Origin: Schistocerca nitens
Taxonomy: Eukaryota > Arthropoda > Insecta > Orthoptera > Acrididae
DNA: 64,000 bases
Direction: 5' to 3'
NCBI RefSeq assembly: GCF_023898315.1
Contig: NC_064622.1
Coordinates: 273,473,503-273,537,502 of the forward strand
Numbering within the stretch: the stretch's first letter is position 1; the number at the start of each line of letters is the position of its first letter. Below the pieces are notes generated by a model. That model saw only the letters and a list, made by a program, of their open reading frames with translations, was not told where the DNA came from and searched no databases. Positions 55,548 to 64,000 of this stretch are shown here, in pieces. A program made the translations under genes and the position numbers.

Positions 55548-55800
55548 TGTGTTGGATGAAGACGAGAGGAGGGAGAGAGTGAAACCCGGTGGTGGCACAT
55601 ACCCTACTCCTCTTAAATAACACCAATGGAGCCGCTAAGTTTAACATCCCCATCCGACAGACGTCACCATCATCAATATCACACACACACACACACAAAC
55701 TCTGCAAGACACTGAGGAGAGGTTAGGTATATAATGCAGGGCTTTAGCAGAAAGTCTGGTGATCATGAATTTTACGCCACCAACCCTCCTCAGCTAACAG
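55548..55800. repeat. Dispersed repeat R, copy 2
   Basis: Diverged from the copy at 39195-39483: GGATGAAGACGAGAGG, GAGTGAAACCCGGTGG, CCTACTCCTCT, CATCCCCATCCGACAGACG and GAATTTTACGCCACC occur in the same order. An (AC)n run (55680-55697) interrupts it. Confidence 0.6.
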
Positions 55801-56706
55801 CACATGGTATACATAGGCAGTAACACATTCATATACTACTGGCCTCGGTGATCCGACGAGAACCAGTGTATTCAACGAGACAAGATAGTTGGCAGTGTTA
55901 AATTGAAAAACGCAAAGACAGAAATGATCAGAACTGTTGGAAGAAAGAAGAACGTGGCATTGTCCACGAAAATTCGAAAGACATGATAGGATTTTGCTCT
56001 TTTCGTGATGAATTTCTTATTCCCACATTGAGAAACTGCAGTGCTATACCTAACGCGGCTTTGCTAAACTCATTTAGGTGGTGGTTAATTTCTTCTCTTA
56101 GTAGATATTTTACACCGCTGGCTATGAAACTGCAAGACCAGGAAGGATAGTAGACAATCAAATTATATTTATTGTGAGAATACGTTATAGCGGGAAGAAT
56201 ACATCATTAAATTTGGAGGCGTACAGGTTGCTGAATTTAGTACATTTGCCATTTCTGGCAAGAAAGGTTCCAACTTTTATGCTTTCGCTACTAACATCGA
56301 TATAATCTGTATACAAATTTTGCACTGCTGCACTTTTGCTGCCCCTCGCAGCTTGGCGCCCCAAGCGACCAATCGAGTCGCTTAAGACTTAAAACGGCCC
56401 TGAACTATAGATACGTTCTTGCCATATCATTTGGTAACACTAACCAACGTTTCGATCGTCTGTACATCGGTTCTCCTCAGCGCTACGTGACTATTTCGTC
56501 ACCATGAAGAGAACTGGAACGTAGACTGTCGAAATGTCAGTTTTGTAGTTGTTTAAGTGTTACAAAATGGCATGACTTATTCAGGACATTATTCAGCTAA
56601 ATGAATACATTTGGTATTTCCAAAAATTTTACAACATTAATCTCATCTGATCTCTCTGCGCGATTGATTAATAGTGTGCTTCCGGATTTTCTGCGGAGTT
56701 GTTTTT
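55801..56706. other. Stretch without recognisable feature
   Basis: AT-rich; short frames only; nothing supported. Confidence 0.4.
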
Positions 56707-56930
56707 TCCATTTTATGGTTCAAATGGTTCAAATGGCTCTGAGCACTATGGGACTCAACTGCTGTGGTTATCAGTCCCCTAGAACTTAGAACTACTTAAA
56801 CCTAACTAACCTAAGGACATCACACACATCCATGCCCGAGGCAGGATTCGAACCTGCGACCGTGGCAGTCCCACGGTTCCGGACTGCGCGCCTAGAACCG
56901 CGAGACCACCGCGGCCGGCTCCATTTTATG
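56707..56930 (-). mobile_element. tRNA-headed SINE with 11-bp TSD
   Basis: The SINE is at 56718-56919, full-length, with B box GGTTCGAATCC and duplicated tail motif GGTTCAAATGGTTCAAATGG. The flanking repeat TCCATTTTATG occurs at 56707-56717 and 56920-56930. Confidence 0.93.
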
Positions 56931-57700
56931 CATAACAACAAAACTCGCGGCACATGAAGACTACAACTCGGAAGAACACCGGAAGCACACTATTAATTAG
57001 TCTCATTTCATTTGTGTCATACAACGTAACACGACATTATCCGGCAAGGCCCAAGAGCACGTCTGTAGTAAATTGAGCGTCCACTACCACGAAGTTTATC
57101 CACTTCCTTGATATTTGTTACATCGTAAGTACACAATTCAAAGTCGAAATACAGTCTCCCCTCTAGTACGCAGCGAAATAAGAGCATGCTTATTCTTATT
57201 TGTGAAGATAGGAGACTTGCGCCAGGATTTGTTTGAGCAAAAGACACACAGTACGTTGTAGCCAAAAATAAGGAAATTACTTGATACAGTGCTATGTGTG
57301 TGTCAAGCTGAGAAATTTTATCCTTGTACTCCTCCATAGACAGTTTTTGTAGTGTCATATTTGTCTGAACAAACTAATCTCCAAAACTACTTGACGAATT
57401 TTCACAGACAGATTTAGCATAGCTTAGCGGAACCATTCCACGACTAAATCGCTGAACCGATTTCGATTAAATTTGCTATAGAGATAGCTTGAACGCCGAA
57501 AAAGAACATAAACTACTTAAGAAAATGTCTAGTACACGATATTTATTGTTTGTACAATATTACGCGAATTAAGGAAATATATTTACTCTCTTTATTCTTT
57601 TACTTCTGGAATTTATCATAATTGTGAAAATGCTGTTATTGAGTGTCCTGCCTAAATGCATAATAGAATTCAGCTAGCGAATACAATGCTTACACAACCA
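56931..57700. other. Stretch without supported gene
   Basis: A 113-codon minus-strand frame (57358-57017) has no recognisable domain. A motif near 57450-57510 (AACCGATTTCGATTAAATTTG, then GATAGCTTGAACGC) recurs diverged near 57920-57990 (GATAACCTGAACCCTGAGG). This hints at another old repeat, interrupted by the SINE at 57716-57849. Confidence 0.4.
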
Positions 57701-57864
57701 TCAACCTGATTAATCAAAAAAAAATGGTTCAAATGGCTGCTGAGGTCATTAGACCCCTAGAACTTAGAACTAGTTAAACCTAACTAACCTAAGGACATCA
57801 CAAACATCCATGCCCGAGGCAGGATTCGAACCTGCGACCGTAGCGGTCTTCAATCTGATTAATC
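57701..57864 (-). mobile_element. 5'-truncated and internally deleted SINE with TSD
   Basis: The SINE is at 57716-57849. It ends in the head just past the B box (GGTTCGAATCC) and lacks the A box. About 30 bp are missing from the tail region between AAATGGCT and GCTGAGGTCATTAG. Flanking repeats TCAACCTGATTAATC (57701-57715) and TCAATCTGATTAATC (57850-57864) differ once. Confidence 0.88.
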
Positions 57865-58039
57865 CATACAGCCACACTGTAACATAATACGTGCGAAAGT
57901 AGCTCGGTTACTTCACGACTAAACCACTAAAACAATTACTATGCAATCTAATATGGAGATAACCTGAACCCTGAGGAAGAACACAGGCTACGTTAGAAAG
58001 TAAAAAAATAAAAAAAAAATAAAAAATAAACTAGAAGTG

Positions 58040-58869
58040 TATTGTGGCGAGCCAGTTGTTCGGCCACCTTTGACCAGACGTTTTCAGTTGGTGAGAGATC
58101 TGAAGAATGTGCTGGCCAGGGCCGTCTGATCATCATGATGCTGTAAACAGAACCTCGATTCATCCGAAAAAATGACGTTTTGCCATTCGTGCGCCCAGGG
58201 TCTTCCTTGAGTACACCATCGCAGGCGCTCCTGTCTGTGATGCAGCGTCAACGGTAACCGCAGCCATGGTCTCCGAGCTGATAGTCCATGCTGCTGCAAA
58301 CGTCGTCAAGCTGTTCGTGCAGATGGTTGTTGTCTTGCAAACGTCCCCATCTGTTGACTCAGCTATCGAGACGTGGCTGCACGATCCGTTACAGCCATGC
58401 GGATAAGATGCCTGTCATCTCGACTGCTAGTGATATGAGGCCGTTGGGATCCAGCACGACGTTCCGTTTTACCCTCCTGAACCCATCGATTCCATATTCT
58501 GCTAACAGTCATTGGATCTCGACCAACGTGAGCAGCAATGTCGCGATACGATAAACCGCAATCGCGATAGGCTACAATCCGACCTTTATGAAAGTCGGAA
58601 ACGTGATGGTACGCATTTCTCCTCCTTACATGAGGCATCACAACGACGTTTCACCAGGCAACGCCGGTCAATTGCTGTTTGTGTATGAGAAATCGGTTGG
58701 AAACTTTCCTCATGTCAGCACGTTGTAGGTGTCGCCACCGGCGCCAACCTTGTGTGAATGCTCTGAAAAGCTAATCATTTGCATATCACAGCATCTTCTT
58801 CCCGTCGGTTAAATTTCGCGTCTGTAGCACGTCATCTTCGTGGTGTAGCAATTTTAATGGCCAGTAGTG
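58040..58869 (-). mobile_element. Tc1-like transposon, internally deleted, one TIR
   Basis: The right end on the minus strand is CACTACTGGCCATTAAAATT (complement ending at 58869), with TA at 58870-58871. No matching left TIR is present, so the 3' end is lost. Confidence 0.75.
58045..58641 (-). pseudogene. Tc1-like transposase, deleted
   Basis: It starts MMPHVRRRNAYHHVSDFHKG at 58641. A helix-turn-helix follows (GLSYRDIAAHVGRDPMTVSR), then WNRWVQEGKTERRAGSQRP and RDDRHLIRMAVTDRAATSR. In a second frame come RRPWLRLPLTLHHRQERLRW and WQNVIFSDESRFCLQHHDD, with the second-block aspartate present. The sequence then jumps directly to a decayed SDLSPTENVWSKVAEQLARH-like third block (58130-58045), so the middle catalytic block is deleted. 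The copy is dead and has one frameshift. Confidence 0.78.
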
Positions 58870-58871
58870 TA

Positions 58872-61307
58872 GTTACTGGTGGTCGGTTATTTATTTTAAC
58901 AGACACATATTTCGAGATGAACTTAATCTTAGATACTCGTCATTAAATTTGTTGACTGAAGCTCTATGTATCAAGTTCACTTTGTTAGATAGGTACTGTA
59001 GGCCCACCTACGTGGCGGTCACAACGCACGGTGTGACACATTTATGTGAATTAAATACCACCAATAAATCAGCTGAATGGATTATCCAGCAACAGAGTAT
59101 TAATGAAATACAGTTGAACGTCCTAAGGTTCTATCCATGAAGATGAATCTCACAGAAAAAAGTTGTATTTCAAAAACCCAATTTAATAGTTACTTCTCTG
59201 TTGTTAATGGGGTTATGGTAAAACGTTGTTAGCTATTTTATGGGGCTGTAGTGGCTGTTTGTCAGAAGTAAAAAGAGACTGTCAATATCTTTATCGTAGG
59301 AAAAAGTGTATAAAGTGCCTCGGTCTATGCGAGAAACTCGAGGAAGCGACGTTAGACCGGGATCACTGAGGTCAGCTGTTTCAAATACCTTCGCTCCTTC
59401 TTCAAGCGCAACGCTTTGAGGCCCCGACTGAAATGAAGCTTAAGTTCCGCCTCCGGGACAACAGCTCCATGTGCTGCACTACTTCTGGCCCTAGAGGCAA
59501 ACAGCGATAAACTGACACGCCGACCTCTTGCCTCACGTCGTCCTTTTGAGCGCCCACCTACTCCCCGCGCTTCGATTCGGACATTTACAGCAAAAGTCAC
59601 GGTCTCCCATACGCACATAAAAGCCTGGCACCACGCCACAAACGGCGAGTCTCGACCTTGTGATGCACTAGGAAGCGAAATCTTTACGTTATACCAGACG
59701 TCTCTGACCTATCGTGCCATACAACAGGTCATTTCACAGTAAATTTCAAATGGTGACATTGACACAGGCATTTAATGGAACGTTGTGGAACGAAACGTCA
59801 AAATACTATACTCGCGAACTAAGTTGACAGTCGGCGCGGTTGCTTATGGGAGTAATAGCAAATGGGAAATACCGTAACGGTCGCTTCCATCAGGTATCAG
59901 CCACTGCGCCGAGTGCCAGTTTAGTTTCCGAGTATAGTAAATGTTTGTAGGGAAGAAAATTTTCACGTTGCCATTCGGGGGGAGGAGGAGGGGGGGAAGG
60001 GGGCAGTGTGTCGTCGCCTGCTAACGAGGGTGTTTAACATATTTTCACCGCTTTCACTCACGTTTTAAGAATGTATTTCGTGCTTTTCCTTTTTCTTCGT
60101 GTTTATTTTATTACTTTGCTTTTGTTCTTCCAAGACAGAAGTCAGAAAGAGAAGAATTATTTACATTTGATAACACCTGGACCGTGTGTACATCTGCACT
60201 GTGTATAAATAAGAATATATAATGATATACTAATTTCCTTTAAATTCAGTAGCTCAGTGTTGCCGGCGTGGCAGCTCAACATGTTCGGTCAGAAGACTGG
60301 CACGCTCCGTAGTAAAAATACTGAGTAAGGTTTACATTGTTGACATTTCAGAGGCCTCATGTGGCAACCACACAGAATTGCATAAGAAAAAAGACGAAAA
60401 AATAGGTAGGAAGAAAAGAGGTGAAGTGGCAGACTACAAATCAAACGGTCTCTGTTTCAGTCCTTGAGCTACCCTAAGATTTTTATCTGTCACTTACAAA
60501 GTATTTCCCTTCTGGCAATGTTTACACCAGCGCTAAAAACATTAACCTAGCAAAAAAATGCGTGCCCCTATACACTCTTAACGTTTGCCGAAAACCGCAT
60601 TTCGATGTGTGTAACCGTTCATATATAGTAATACTTCTACATCACTACTACCCTCGTCTCTATTCATTTTGTTAGCAATCACACGAGTCCACCAAAAAAA
60701 ATTAATTTCACAACTAGTTTGTACCTATCTTTCCTTTTTGGCGTCCCTCGTCGTAGTTGTAAAGTCCTCTTAAATTGATCCGGTCCGTCATTGTAGGTAG
60801 TGTCATGTCACTGTTGATATGACTTTGTTGGGCAGCTCTCAGTTTTCTTTTTCGCATGGTCGGAAATGTGTGTGTGTATATAAACTGCCAATGGCACAAA
60901 TCACTGTCACTTCTTCTACTGCAACAGTCAAAATTACTTTATCAGTCAGTTGATCCCGAATGACGCCCACAATTTTAATCTTACCCTACCAGACATCACA
61001 AGTAGATTTTCAGTCTCTTCTTATTAATTAACTTCTTTTAATAAGCTTTGAGAGGAGTGGGGTTTACAAATAAACTTTTTTACTTATCTTCATTTTCTCA
61101 TTGTTGGCTGCAATTAGTCACGTCTAGAGGTAGATTCTTGAGGCTCAAATTTTTGACTTTGCGAGTTCCAGATGACTTGATAACAGTTAAGTAAGTCTGC
61201 TGCATAAATTCTTTTTCTATGACTTTTTTATTTTATCCCATTTTTCTATGTCACACTGTCTTTACAATCTCCACTTTAAAACAGAAATTTACATTGTTAT
61301 TGCCAAA
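58872..61307. other. Long stretch without recognisable gene
   Basis: I see no transposase, reverse transcriptase, SINE or TIR. A 95-codon minus-strand frame (59639-59352) in a GC-rich patch has no domain I recognise. The G-run at 59977-60003 is listed separately. Confidence 0.45.
59977..60003 (+). other. G-run with quadruplex-forming pattern
   Basis: GGGGGGAGGAGGAGGGGGGG followed by AAGGGGG gives at least four G-tracts with 1-2 base spacers, a standard G-quadruplex pattern. Confidence 0.7.
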
Positions 61308-61574
61308 CATAAAAACACGCCGGCCGGTGTGGCCGTGCGGTTCTAGGCGCTTCAGTCTGGAACCGCGTGACCGCTACGGTCGCAGGTTCGAATCCTGCCT
61401 CTGGCATGGATGTGTGTGATGTCCTTAGGTTAGTTAGGTTTAAGTAGTTCTAAGTTCTAGGGGGCTGATGACCACAGCAGTTGAGTCCCATAGTGCTCAG
61501 AGCCATTTGAACCATTTTTGAACCACAGATGTTAAGTCCCGTAGTGCACAGAGCCTTTTGAACCATAAAAACAC
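61308..61574 (+). mobile_element. tRNA-headed SINE with duplicated tail and 11-bp TSD
   Basis: The SINE is at 61319-61563 with A box region GTGGCCGTGCGG and B box GGTTCGAATCC. After the normal tail (…GAACCATTTTT, about 61520) a second diverged copy of the last 45 bp follows (CCACAGATGTTAAGTCCCGT…). The flanking repeat CATAAAAACAC (61308-61318 and 61564-61574) encloses both, so the double tail was inserted as a unit. Confidence 0.9.
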
Positions 61575-62063
61575 TTCCGACTCTATCAGAGGCATGCCCA
61601 CTGCTACTAACTCATTCTGCACTACTAACAATATTCCTAAGAGTTTACAAAACAAAAAGAGTTAACAACTTTCTTGACGAAAGAAGAACCTTCACCAAGT
61701 TATATCATTATTTTATAAATGAAGCCAGAAATAGATAAAATAAAGATCGTCAGATTGTGACATTAATAATAGGAATTTTAAGTATGCCAGATATTTCGTA
61801 ATTTCAAATGTTTCCAAAAGAAGAGTAATTTTAACTGTACATTCAGAGTTAATATATATCGATGGTAGTAAAGTAATTTGTTATTATGCATTTTAGCCTG
61901 AAATATAATACATCGTAAACAAAATCATATGAAATTCATTTAGTTAAACAGCTGAGATAATGTTCACCTATACAAGAGTCGAAAATATTTTTGGTATCGA
62001 TTACTTCTGTTAAAGAAAGGTAATGTTATAGGAGGGTGTCCCATTACAGGGGGAATCGACTTG
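61575..62063. other. Stretch without recognisable feature
   Basis: Strongly AT-rich with no supported gene. Confidence 0.45.
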
Positions 62064-62403
62064 GTATTTAAAAAAAAAAAAAAGCTCCGTCTTTAGGCCA
62101 CAAGTGGCCCTTCCGGGACCGTCCGGCCGCCGTGTCATCTTCCGAGGAGGATGCGGATAAGGAGGGGCGTGTGGTCAGCACACCGCACTCCCGACCGTTA
62201 GGACGGTATTCTTTGACCGAAGCCGCTACTAATCGGTCGAGTAGCTCCTCAATTGGCATCACGAGGCTGAGTGCACCCCGAAAAATGGCAACAGCACGTG
62301 GCGGCGGGATGGTGACCCATCCAAGCGCCGGCCACGCCCGACAGCGCTTAACTTCGGTGATCTCACGGGAACCGGTGTAGCCACTGCGGCAAGGCAGTAT
62401 TTA
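62064..62403 (-). mobile_element. 5S-rRNA-derived SINE
   Basis: On the minus strand from 62396 the sequence follows animal 5S rRNA: GGCTACACCGGTTCCCGTGA, then GATCACCGAAGTTAAGCGCT, GTCGGGCGTGG and CTTGGATGGGTCACC (to about 62305). This covers the internal Pol III promoter region. A body of about 220 bp follows and ends in a T-run (complement of 62070-62083). The 7-bp repeat GTATTTA flanks it (62064-62070 and 62397-62403). It is not a functional 5S gene; the 3' third of 5S is replaced by the SINE body. Confidence 0.85.
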
Positions 62404-62407
62404 CAAA

Positions 62408-62439
62408 ATGATAATAATAATAATAATAATAATAATAAT
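62408..62439. repeat. (AAT)n microsatellite
   Basis: About ten ATA units adjacent to the head side of the 5S-derived SINE. Confidence 0.95.
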
Positions 62440-62463
62440 GTGAGTGTAGGGCTGTAGGCTTTA

Positions 62464-62686
62464 GTTTAGGATGGTTCAAATGGTTCAAATGGCTCTGAGC
62501 ACTATGGGACTCAACTGCTGTGGTCATCAGTCCCCTAGAACTTAGAACTACTTAAACCTAACTAACCTAAGGACATCAAACACATCCATGCCCGAGGCAG
62601 GATTCGAACCTGCGACCGTAGCAGTCGCACGGTTCCGGACTGCGCGCCTAGAACCGCGAGACCACCGCGGCCGGCTGTTTAGGATG
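62464..62686 (-). mobile_element. tRNA-headed SINE with 10-bp TSD
   Basis: The SINE is at 62474-62676, full-length, with B box GGTTCGAATCC. The flanking repeat GTTTAGGATG occurs at 62464-62473 and 62677-62686. It is very similar to the SINE at 56718-56919 (same GGACTCAACTGCTGTGGT tail variant and GCGCGCCTAGAACC head), suggesting one subfamily. Confidence 0.93.
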
Positions 62687-63054
62687 ACGCTTCCCCTCCA
62701 GCACTTGACATTTCCCCTACAGGGCCTGCCAACGACCCTACCCACTACCTCTCTCCCCATTCTTGTCGTGCCGTCTGCCCATCTACTGGCCACATTATTT
62801 TTCGCTCATTGTGCAAGATGTATAGAAGGAGAATGTATGTATACAAGTATCGAGTTTGGTAATAATTTCTTGTGGCTCAATGTCGTGATGCAAGTCTTTC
62901 AACTGGATGTCACAGTGTCTTGCGTCCCCTACCTAGATATTCAACTGGGGAAAGCCGACATACAACTGGATGTGGCATCCGAAATACGTTTTGTTTCTGT
63001 CGAAACTGCACCATCATTGTGAGGTGTTTCCTATGTTAAAAAATAGAGATAGAA

Positions 63055-63125
63055 ATCCTTGGTCCAAGTAGCGTCCGATCCCGCGACATTTCAGTTGTTA
63101 GACACGCGCTAGACCACCAGGTCCG
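63055..63125 (-). repeat. Degenerate tRNA-like segment
   Basis: The minus strand reads GACCTGGTGGTCTAGCGCGT (A-box match TGGTCTAGCGC), then GCGGGATCGGACGC (weak B box). No cloverleaf or SINE body was confirmed. Confidence 0.4.
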
Positions 63126-64000
63126 ACTCAAATTCTGCTCAAATTTTCGCTGCTATCTGGAACTGCGGCGGCTGCGGCTGCGGCTGTACCGCTATGTCGC
63201 TAAGCCATAGTTCTCACTGCAGGGGCGGAGTTTAAATCGTCATAGTTCAGCCAACTTCCACAAAATATTTGTAAGTTATACACATGAACCCTTCTCATGA
63301 ATCAATCTGTTATCAGTCAAAACTGGATCAAAATCCCTACAGTACTTTCTTAGTCAGTACATACAGACAGAATCCAAAAACGACCATCAACGTTAAGAAC
63401 TTACTGCTCAGTAATAAACAAAAATACTTGCAGAGACAGTAGTATCTTATGATGTGCTTAATTTTAACCGACATTGCTGAATTTGGTCGGGAGGTGAGTA
63501 AAGTTGGTCGCTTATCTGAGGTGCAGAGGGGTGGCCACAGTGGGGTTATAGGATATGAGGGAATGTTTTATTTTTGTATTCTAGTGCGGACAACTGACCT
63601 GCATGCTTAGTTTGTACCGATCACCAGTTGTGGCATAAATTTTGACATGGATGTAACATGGATTCGTAATTACGCATTACAGAGATGGTCTTTTAGAAAA
63701 GCAGTAATTATTTGTAGCAAGTGACCGAGTCTCTTGTAATATAATGGAGTGAATAGCAAAAAACTGCCATTTAAATCATTTATCACACTTTTGTGAAGGT
63801 GCCTCACATTCAAAAGTGCATTTAAGTACTGGGCGGGGCACATAAAAGGGGCATGGAGAATAGAGTCCAGGGTACTAACAAGGGGACCTCCCCATCGCAC
63901 CCCCCTCAGATTTAGTTATAAGTTGGCAAGGTAGATAGGCTTTGAAAAACTGAACACAGATCAATCGAGAAAACAGGAAGAAGTTGTGTGGAACTATGAA
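63126..64000. other. Stretch without recognisable gene
   Basis: A short CGG/CTG-rich patch lies at 63163-63190. Nothing else is supported up to the window end. Confidence 0.4.

Noticed and set aside
57017..57358. A 113-codon minus-strand frame
   Set aside because: No domain, AT-rich, no supporting context; likely chance.
59352..59639. A 95-codon minus-strand frame in a GC-rich patch
   Set aside because: Arg- and Ala-rich composition without a motif; treated as composition-driven.
62300..62396. A 5S rRNA gene
   Set aside because: Only the first two thirds resemble 5S, the rest is SINE body, and a target duplication flanks it.

Overview
The window is eukaryotic, very rich in interspersed repeats, and I find no host gene in it. 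Every coding region I can support belongs to a mobile element: Tc1 and mariner DNA transposons, four kinds of non-LTR retrotransposon (L1/Tx1-like, RTE-like, CR1/Jockey-like and an endonuclease relic), a Penelope-like element, probable solo LTRs and many SINEs. The recurrent tRNA-headed SINE (about 200 bp, body containing TTAGGTTAGTTAGG), the fold-back tRNA-like SINE and a 5S-rRNA-derived SINE are repeats I associate with grasshopper/locust genomes, most likely Schistocerca. That assignment is from memory and was not searched.

Layout. 1-6,950: decayed Tc1 and mariner elements, a fold-back SINE with a 15-bp target duplication, and a Tc1 element with TA flanks. 7,096-37,969: a giant inverted duplication with arms of about 11.94 kb that look nearly identical. 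The arms are 7,096-24,409 and 26,032-37,969, around a 1,622-bp spacer. The left arm is 5,368 bp longer because it carries a complete L1/Tx1-like retrotransposon (15,369-20,731, minus strand, both ORFs open) with a 5-bp target duplication. The right arm keeps the empty site at 29,707-29,711. The arms are themselves built from diverged direct repeats full of tRNA-like B-box motifs, with SINEs, a mariner relic and LINE fragments inserted.

37,970-45,390: non-coding repeat sequence, a probable 2.5-kb solo LTR with TG/CA ends and ATAT target duplication that contains a CR1/Jockey-like LINE tail, more SINEs, and a second copy of the TA-flanked Tc1 family. 45,390-52,800: a five-level nest. A decayed mariner-type transposase gene is split by a SINE, which is split by a full-length RTE LINE, which is split by a probable solo LTR, which contains a mariner. 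Each level has its own target duplication (13 bp, 8 bp, 4 bp and TA).

53,765-55,505: a Penelope-like fragment with a GIY-YIG endonuclease domain between inverted terminal repeats, each carrying a hammerhead-like motif. 55,500-64,000: SINEs with clear target duplications, an internally deleted Tc1 element, a G-run, a 5S-derived SINE and long stretches with nothing recognisable.

The genes do not form a host pathway. What ties them together is insertion history: autonomous LINEs supply the machinery that SINEs use, and the palindrome and the nest let relative ages be read directly from the sequence.
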